Shown: one piece after another, positions 58,763-64,000 of the stretch
Numbering within the stretch: position 1 is the stretch's first letter
Layout: each line of letters begins with the position of its first letter
Assembly: GCF_014145335.1 (NCBI RefSeq)
Contig: NZ_JACIVI010000001.1
Span: 992,001-1,056,000 of the forward strand
Length of the DNA: 64,000 nucleotides
From: Aquariibacter albus
GTDB taxonomy: Bacteria > Pseudomonadota > Gammaproteobacteria > Burkholderiales > Burkholderiaceae_C
Reading direction: 5' to 3'
The notes under the pieces: model-generated
Seen by the model: the letters and a program-made list of their open reading frames with translations, nothing else
What the model was told of the DNA's origin: nothing
Databases searched by the model: none
Translations under genes and position numbers: made by a program

Positions 58763-60421
58763 TCAGGCCTCGGGCGCGGTGTCGGCCTCGTCCAGCCCGC
58801 CCTGCAGCAGACCGGGCAGCAGCTCGGCCGCGCGGGCTTCGGGCAGGGCCTCCACGCTGCGCAGACGGCGGTCCATGGCCCGGGTGCGCACCCCCGCGTC
58901 GTCCAGGGTCTTGCCGGCCTCGTCGATCTTCTTGCGGGTCTTCTCGAGGATGGCGCCGAATTTGCCGAACTCGGTCTTGACCGCGCCCAGCACCTCCCAG
59001 ACCTCGGCCGAGCGCTTCTCCAGCGCCAGGGTGCGGAAGCCCATCTGCAGGCTGTTGAGAACGGCCAGCAGGGTGGTGGGGCCGGCCAGCATGACCTTGA
59101 ACTCGCGCTGCAGGGCCTCGACCAGGCCCGGCCGGCGCAGGGCCTCGGCGTAGAGGCCCTCGGTGGGCACGAAGAGGATGGCGAAGTCGGTGGTGTGCGG
59201 CGGCGCGACGTACTTGTCGCGGATGCTGCGGGCCTCGGCACGCAGGCGGGCCTCGATGGCCTTGGCCGCGGCTTCCACGGCCGGCGCATCGGCACGCTCG
59301 TGGGCTTCCAGCAGACGCTCGTAGTCCTCGCGCGGGAACTTGGCGTCGATGGGCAGCCAGATCGGCGCCTCCGCCCCGCTGGCCGCCGGGCTGCGGCCGG
59401 GCAGGCGCAGGGCAAATTCCACCCGCTCGCTGCTGCCCGGCACGGTGGCGACATGGGTGGCGTACTGCTCGGGCGTGAAGACCTGCTCCAGCAAGCCCGC
59501 CAGCTGCACCTCGCCGAAGATGCCGCGCGTCTTCACATTGCTCAGCACGCGGTTGAGCGAGCCGACATCGCGCGCCAGGCCCTGCATCTCGCCCAGGCCC
59601 TTGTGCACCTGCTCGAGCCGGTCGGCCACCTGCTTGAAGCTCTCGCCCAGGCGCGCCTCCAGCGTGGCGTGCAGCTTCTCGTCGACGGTGGCGCGCATCT
59701 GTTCGAGCTTCTTCTCGTTGTCGGCGGCCAGGCTGGCCAGGCGCTGCTCGACGCCGGCCTGCACGGCCGCCAGGCGCTGCTCGACGGTCTGGCGCAGTTC
59801 GTTCAGGCGCTGGGCCTGCTGCTCGCCGAGCTGGCGCAGCTGGCCCAGCTGGGCCTCGGCGGCCTGCGCCTGGGCCGCGCTCAGGGCCTCGGTGAGACGC
59901 TGCTGGCCGGCCCCGATCTGCGCCGTCGCGGCCTGCTGCGCCTCGGTCTGGGCCTGGGCCTGGCGCAGCGCACCGGCCTCCACGGCCTCGCGCAGGCGGG
60001 CAAAGGCGGCATCCTGCGCCTCCCGGGCGGTCTGTCCGCTGTGGGTCAGCTCGCGGGTGGTGGCGGCCAGGGTGTCGGCCATGCTCTGCTGCATCGTGGC
60101 CAGCTGGGCACGGAAGCTGTCGATCTGCTCGTTCTGCGTGCGCGCCACATCACCCGCCTGGGTCAGCAAGGTCTGCTGCATCAGGGCCAGGGTCTGGTTC
60201 TGCTCGCCGCGGTTGGCGCGGGCGCTGTCGTGCAGCTCGCGCAGCAGGCGGTCGCTGTCCTGCTGTCGGGCCTGGGCCAGGGCCTGCACGGCAGCCAGGG
60301 TGGCTGCCTGGGCGGGCGAATCGTCGGCTCGCTGCGCCCGCAGGCGCAGCAGCAAGACGAGGTTCAGCGCCAGCAGCGCCAGGGCCAGGGCGGCCAGGGG
60401 GAGAAGGATCCAGTCGGGCAT
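58763..60421 (-). CDS. rmuC: DNA recombination protein RmuC
   Basis: 552 aa. N-terminal membrane helix (WILLPLAALALALLALNLVLLL), a long coiled coil of Gln/Ala/Arg-rich heptads from about 40 to 270, then the conserved nuclease-like DUF195 domain from about 285: TRGIFGEVQLAGLLEQVFTPEQYATH, LPIDAKFPREDYERLLEA, FVPTEGLYAEAL and KTEFGKFGAIL. RmuC limits inverted-repeat recombination in E. coli. The coiled coil is longer than in E. coli. The start at 60421 gives the membrane helix at once. Confidence 0.93.
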   Translation of the reverse strand: MPDWILLPLAALALALLALNLVLLLRLRAQRADDSPAQAATLAAVQALAQARQQDSDRLLRELHDSARANRGEQNQTLALMQQTLLTQAGDVARTQNEQIDSFRAQLATMQQSMADTLAATTRELTHSGQTAREAQDAAFARLREAVEAGALRQAQAQTEAQQAATAQIGAGQQRLTEALSAAQAQAAEAQLGQLRQLGEQQAQRLNELRQTVEQRLAAVQAGVEQRLASLAADNEKKLEQMRATVDEKLHATLEARLGESFKQVADRLEQVHKGLGEMQGLARDVGSLNRVLSNVKTRGIFGEVQLAGLLEQVFTPEQYATHVATVPGSSERVEFALRLPGRSPAASGAEAPIWLPIDAKFPREDYERLLEAHERADAPAVEAAAKAIEARLRAEARSIRDKYVAPPHTTDFAILFVPTEGLYAEALRRPGLVEALQREFKVMLAGPTTLLAVLNSLQMGFRTLALEKRSAEVWEVLGAVKTEFGKFGAILEKTRKKIDEAGKTLDDAGVRTRAMDRRLRSVEALPEARAAELLPGLLQGGLDEADTAPEA

Positions 60422-60478
60422 GGCGCGGATTCTCGGCCCTGCCCTGCCCGCACCGGCCCGCGGGGCCGGCCCGGCGGC

Positions 60479-61030
60479 TCAGCGGCCGGGCAGCATGCGG
60501 CGCAGGGTGTTGTCGCCGAGCTTGTAATGGTGGAAGAGCGCGGCCGCCGCATGCAGGCCGACCAGGCCGTAGAACACGCGGCCGATGTCGCCATGCCAGC
60601 CGCGGATGACCTTGGCCAAGGCCTCGTCGGGTGCTGCCAGCGGCGGCAGCTGCAGACCGAAGAAGGGGATCGGATCGCCCCGCAGGCTGAGGATGAACCA
60701 GCCCGCCAGCGGCATGCCGAACATGATCAGGTAGAGGGCCGCGTGGGCGGCATGGGCCAGCGCGGTCTGCAGCCGGGGCGGCGCCGGCACGATCGGCGGC
60801 GTGCCACCGCGCAGCCGGGCGATCAGGCGCACGCCGACCAGGGCCAGCACCAGCAGGCCCAGGCTGAAATGCGCGGCGCGGAAGAAGGCGCGCTCGGGGG
60901 TGCCCCGCTCGAAAAAGATGCGCGTCTCGACGAAGAAGACGGTCAGGGCGATCACGGCCAGCATCAGCCAGTGCAGCAGCACGCTCAGCTGGCTGTAGCG
61001 GGTCGGCGGGGTCGGGGGCGTGCGGGGCAT
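60479..61030 (-). CDS. Cytochrome b561 (CybB-type)
   Basis: 183 aa four-helix membrane haem protein. Candidate haem ligands are His in VLLHWLM (helix 1), AAHFSLG (helix 2), and in the last helices GWHGDIGR and GLHAAAALFHHY. Transfers electrons between quinol and periplasmic acceptors such as superoxide in CybB. The order of helices and the C-terminal HHYxxxDNTLRRM are typical. Separate from rmuC by 57 nt on the same strand; partners unknown. Confidence 0.92.
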   Translation of the reverse strand: MPRTPPTPPTRYSQLSVLLHWLMLAVIALTVFFVETRIFFERGTPERAFFRAAHFSLGLLVLALVGVRLIARLRGGTPPIVPAPPRLQTALAHAAHAALYLIMFGMPLAGWFILSLRGDPIPFFGLQLPPLAAPDEALAKVIRGWHGDIGRVFYGLVGLHAAAALFHHYKLGDNTLRRMLPGR

Positions 61031-61160
61031 GGCGGCGGGATCCAGGGGACGGGGGAGCGGTCGGGCGCGCGCATCCTGCGCAGCCCGGACCGGGTCGGCA
61101 AGGGGGCGGGCCCTCGCCGGGATGATTTCCCGCGGTCGCAGGGGCCGGCCGCGGGCCGGC

Positions 61161-62171
61161 TCAGACGGGCGCGGGCTTCGGCGCCGGGGCCGGCGGCCGA
61201 CCGGCGTCGGGGCCGCAGTCGAGGGCGGCCACCAGGTTGTCGACCGCCAGGCCGACCATGGCCCGACGGGTGGCCAGCGAGCCGCTGCCGATGTGCGGCG
61301 TCAGCACCAGGTTGGGCGCGCTCAGCAGGGCCGGGTGCAGGGCCGGCTCGTTCTCGTAGACGTCCAGGCCGGCCGCGCCGATCGTGCCGGCCTCCAGCGC
61401 CCGGGCCAGGGCGGCATCGTCGACGATGCCGCCGCGCGCGATGTTGACCAGGGTGGCCCCGGGCTTCATCGCGGCCAGCTCGGCCGCGCCGATGATGTGG
61501 TGGCTGGCCGGCGTGTAGGGCAGCACCAGCACCAGGTGATCGGCCTCGGCCAGCAGGCCGTCCTTGGTGACCCAGCGCGCGCCCAGGGCCTGCTCGGTCT
61601 CCACCGGCAGCCGCGAGCGGTTGTGATAGACGACCTTCATGCCGAAGCCCAGCGCGCCGCGCCGCGCCACGGCCTGGCCGATGCGGCCCATGCCCAGGAT
61701 GCCCAGGGTGCTGCCGTGCACGTCGGCGCCGGCGAACTGGTCGATCGCCCACTTCGTCCATTCGCCGCGGCGCAGGTAGCGCTCGGCCTCCGACAGCTTG
61801 CGGGCCGCGGCCAGCAGCAGCGCGAAACCGAGATCGGCCGTGGTCTCGTTCAGCACGTCGGGCGTGTGGGTGACGAGCACGCCGCGGGCGGCGCAGGCGT
61901 GCAGGTCGATGTTGTTCAGCCCCACCGCGATGTTGCTCACCACGCGCAGCTGGGGGTGGGCGTCGAGCAGCGCGGCGTCCACCCGCTCGCCGGCCGTGCA
62001 CATCAGGCCGACGCAGCCAGCCAGGCGCGCGCGGAGTTCGGCCGCCGACCACAGCGTGTCGTCGGGGTTGTCCAGCAGCTCGAAGTGCTCGGCCAGGCGG
62101 GCCTGCAGGTCCGGAAAGATGCGACGGGTGATGAGCACGCGCGGGCGGCTGGGGGGCGGAAAGGCGGCCAT
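61161..62171 (-). CDS. D-2-hydroxyacid dehydrogenase (glyoxylate/hydroxypyruvate reductase type)
   Basis: 336 aa NAD(P)-dependent dehydrogenase. The Rossmann motif GMGRIGQAVARR is near residue 166, catalytic Arg in VNIARGGIVDD, Glu in NEPAL and catalytic His in LTPHIGSGSLATR. Sequence type is GhrB/GyaR-like, reducing glyoxylate or hydroxypyruvate. The C-terminal Pro/Ala tail is unconserved. It follows the LutC-like gene by 46 nt on the same strand, so an organic-acid role is reasonable. Confidence 0.9.
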   Translation of the reverse strand: MAAFPPPSRPRVLITRRIFPDLQARLAEHFELLDNPDDTLWSAAELRARLAGCVGLMCTAGERVDAALLDAHPQLRVVSNIAVGLNNIDLHACAARGVLVTHTPDVLNETTADLGFALLLAAARKLSEAERYLRRGEWTKWAIDQFAGADVHGSTLGILGMGRIGQAVARRGALGFGMKVVYHNRSRLPVETEQALGARWVTKDGLLAEADHLVLVLPYTPASHHIIGAAELAAMKPGATLVNIARGGIVDDAALARALEAGTIGAAGLDVYENEPALHPALLSAPNLVLTPHIGSGSLATRRAMVGLAVDNLVAALDCGPDAGRPPAPAPKPAPV

Positions 62172-62217
62172 GCGGAGGGGACGGTGGGATGGGTTCGGGA
62201 CAGGCGACGGCAGGCCC

Positions 62218-62892
62218 TCAGGGCGCGGTGGCCGCCTCGTCGATCAGGATCACATGCACGCGGTAGGGCCCGTGCGCGCCGATGACGATGGTCTGCTCGA
62301 TGTCGGCCGTGCGCGAGGGACCGGACACGGTGTTGAAGCCGCGCGGGATCTGGCCCAGTTCGCGGCGCATGCGCTCGAAGGCGTCTTCCTGATGCGCGTC
62401 GATGCGGTCGACCGGCAGCAGCACGAGGTGGGTCTCGGGCAGCAGGTGGGCGGCGGCCGGGCGGCTGGGGCTGCTGGCGAAGACGAGCGAGCCGGTCTCG
62501 GCCACCGCGCAGAAGCAGTCGGTGACCGCCAGCAGGTCACCGTCGCGCGGCGCGCGCGCCTCCAGGGCCAGGCCGGCGCCGGCCCAGTCCAGCCCGGCCA
62601 GGGCCGGCGACGCCACGCCGCGGCCCGGCAGGCCCAGTCCGGCCAGATGCCGGGCGACGGCGGCCGGCGCCTCGGCCCAGGTGGCGACACGGTCCAGGCG
62701 GGTTTCAAGCCGGGCGGCCATGCGCTGGAAGTGCGCGACCGGGTCGCCCTCCAGCGCGGGCAGCGGGCCGCGCGGATGCTCGGCCAGCCAGCGGGCCCGT
62801 TCGGCTGCCTCGGCGGGTTTCTGCAGCGCATCGCGGCCCTGGCGGCTGCGGATGCGGGCCAGGATGCGGGCGCGGGCGGTCGAGGTGTCCAT
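62218..62892 (-). CDS. LUD-domain (LutC-like) protein
   Basis: 224 aa of the LutC/YkgG family. In LutABC systems it takes part in L-lactate oxidation with LutA and LutB, both iron-sulfur proteins. The family segments ADCFCAVAETGSLV-like DCFCAVAETGSLVFASS and GPSRTADIEQTIVIGAHGP are clear. LutA and LutB are not encoded nearby, so it acts either with distant partners or in another role. It stands between a histone-deacetylase-like gene (25 nt) and a hydroxyacid dehydrogenase (46 nt), all on the minus strand. Confidence 0.88.
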   Translation of the reverse strand: MDTSTARARILARIRSRQGRDALQKPAEAAERARWLAEHPRGPLPALEGDPVAHFQRMAARLETRLDRVATWAEAPAAVARHLAGLGLPGRGVASPALAGLDWAGAGLALEARAPRDGDLLAVTDCFCAVAETGSLVFASSPSRPAAAHLLPETHLVLLPVDRIDAHQEDAFERMRRELGQIPRGFNTVSGPSRTADIEQTIVIGAHGPYRVHVILIDEAATAP

Positions 62893-62917
62893 GGGCGGAT
62901 TCTCTCCAGAGGGGGCC

Positions 62918-63889
62918 TCAGGCGGGGCGCGGCCAGCGGGCGCGGTGCTCGGCGGCCAGGCGCCAGGTCTCGAGCTGGATCTCGACCGTCTCCTCGATCA
63001 CCTCGCCGTAGCCGCCCCCCATGCAGAAGGCCAGCGGCACGCGGCGGGCAAGTGCGGCGGCGAAGACGCGACGGTCCCGCTCGGCCAGCCCCTGCGCGCT
63101 GAGCGCGAGCCGGCCCAGACGGTCGCCGGCGTAGGGGTCGGCCCCGGCCAGGTAGAGGATCAGATCCGGCCGGGGCGCCCAGGCCCAGACGCGGTCGAGC
63201 GCCGCGTCGAGCGCGTCCAGGTAGGCCGCGTCGCCGGTGCCGTCGGGCAGGTCCACCTCATCGCGGCCGGGCACCTTGCGGAAGGGGAAGTTCTTTTCGC
63301 CGTGCATCGACAAGGTGTAGATCGCCGGATCGGCGCCCAGGATGGCCGCCGTGCCATTGCCCTGGTGCACGTCGAGGTCGATCACCGCGATGCGCGGCGG
63401 CGGCGCGCCGGTCGCCGCACGTTCGGCCTGGAAGACCCGGGCCGCCACGGCCAGGTCGTTGAACACGCAGAAGCCGCCGCCGGCCTCGGCCGCGGCGTGG
63501 TGGGTGCCGCCGGCCAGGTTGCCGGCCAGGCCCTCGCGCAGCGCGTCGCGCATCGCGGCCACGGTGGCCCCGACCGAGCGGCGCGAGCGCTCGACCATGT
63601 CGGGCGACCAGGGAAAGCCGATCTCCCGCTGCATGGCAGGCGGCAGGCTGCCCTCGACCACGCCGCGCACATAGCCGGCGGTGTGGGCGCGCAGCAGCTC
63701 GGCATCGCTCGCGGCCGGGGCCTCGTGCAGCTCGACGTCCGGCAGGCGGGCCGCGATGGCCTCGCGCAGCAGCCGGTACTTCTGCATCGGGAAGCGGTGG
63801 CCGGGGGGCAAGGGCAGCACGAAGCGGTCGCTGCTGTAGCCACGGAGCCGGGGCACGGCGGGGCGGGGCGGGGGGAGGACGGCGGCCAT
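62918..63889 (-). CDS. Histone-deacetylase-family amidohydrolase
   Basis: 323 aa zinc deacetylase fold. HHAAAEAGGGFCVFND, the metal motif IDLDVHQGNG (Asp and His), YTLSMHGEKNFPF and the late LAGADPYAGDRLG carry the usual zinc ligands. Bacterial members deacetylate polyamines or acetoin-related compounds; substrate open. ATG at 63889 gives MAAVLPPPRP; the conserved part begins near GYSSDRFVLPLPPGHRFP. First gene of the 63889-61161 minus-strand group. Confidence 0.88.
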   Translation of the reverse strand: MAAVLPPPRPAVPRLRGYSSDRFVLPLPPGHRFPMQKYRLLREAIAARLPDVELHEAPAASDAELLRAHTAGYVRGVVEGSLPPAMQREIGFPWSPDMVERSRRSVGATVAAMRDALREGLAGNLAGGTHHAAAEAGGGFCVFNDLAVAARVFQAERAATGAPPPRIAVIDLDVHQGNGTAAILGADPAIYTLSMHGEKNFPFRKVPGRDEVDLPDGTGDAAYLDALDAALDRVWAWAPRPDLILYLAGADPYAGDRLGRLALSAQGLAERDRRVFAAALARRVPLAFCMGGGYGEVIEETVEIQLETWRLAAEHRARWPRPA

Positions 63890-63964
63890 GGGCCCGGAGT
63901 CTCGCCGCGCACCGGACCCCGCGTGTCGGGCCCTGTCATTCAGGCGTCTTGAGATGGCGCGAAA

Positions 63965-63990
63965 GTTTTTTGTGCATCGCAGCAAAAAAC
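63965..63990. repeat. AT-rich inverted repeat, PhaR-site-like
   Basis: GTTTTTTG (63965-63972) and CAAAAAAC (63983-63990) are perfect inverted repeats around TGCATCGCAG. The layout TTG-TGCA-GCAGCAA recalls PhaR operators before phasin genes. It could equally be a bidirectional terminator. The next gene is outside the window. Confidence 0.4.
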
Positions 63991-64000
63991 GCTTGCGCTG

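Overview
The window reads as a chromosomal segment of a high-GC betaproteobacterium, most likely Burkholderiales near the Rubrivivax/Ideonella/Leptothrix group. The grounds are the very high GC, a long Lys/Ala-rich extension on RpoD, PriB inside the rpsF-rpsR-rplI operon, the hemH-hslR-grpE-dnaK-dnaJ order, a divergent ppsA/ppsR pair, a CzcI-type metal locus and a PEP-CTERM protein. This placement comes from gene content read by eye, not from a search. I see no rRNA, tRNA, CRISPR array, insertion sequence or prophage.

Layout. 1-1244: 3' part of a sensor kinase. 1262-5698 (minus): a tightly overlapping cluster of a thermostable-hemolysin-type acyltransferase, an AMP-forming ligase, a haem-oxygenase-like diiron oxidase and an SDR, followed by a secreted TPR protein. 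This is the strongest candidate for an undescribed small-molecule pathway. 5836-14636: PHP phosphatase, M48 protease, PEP-CTERM protein, RlmD, a metallo-beta-lactamase-fold enzyme, an Aer-like chemoreceptor, a GDT1-type transporter and GloA. 14674-18311 (minus): a periplasmic molybdenum hydroxylase (large and small subunits) with a MocA-type cofactor cytidylyltransferase. 18541-24158: PdxH, an unknown secreted protein, a ZnuD-like TonB receptor with a His-rich partner, and MsrA.

24399-36335: the information and heat-shock core: dnaG, rpoD, a cyclase-FHA protein overlapping the rpoD stop, a HAD hydrolase, hemH, hslR, grpE, dnaK and dnaJ. Good sigma-32-type promoters precede grpE and dnaK. 36402-40226: an EptA-type transferase with a PAP2 phosphatase, then a PA0069-family radical SAM gene whose start lies directly beside a perfect LexA box. 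40280-46926 (minus): a CzcICBA-like heavy-metal efflux locus with one extra gene and an RND pump whose signature fits neither CzcA nor CusA.

47034-51012 (minus): rpsF-priB-rpsR-rplI, a terminator, then dnaB and an esterase-like lipoprotein overlapping dnaB. 51174-54500: a sodium:solute symporter with an EF-hand loop, its DUF4212 partner, a TPR protein and a two-helix membrane protein. 54663-58153: ppsA and its regulator ppsR, divergent. 58174-63889 (minus): a small secreted protein, RmuC, cytochrome b561, a 2-hydroxyacid dehydrogenase, a lone LUD/LutC protein and a histone-deacetylase-like amidohydrolase. A PhaR-site-like inverted repeat ends the window.

Two themes recur. Several genes are coupled by 4-nt ATGA/GTGA overlaps. 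At least five transcription units have a -10-like hexamer only 5-9 nt before the start codon, suggesting leaderless or nearly leaderless mRNAs.
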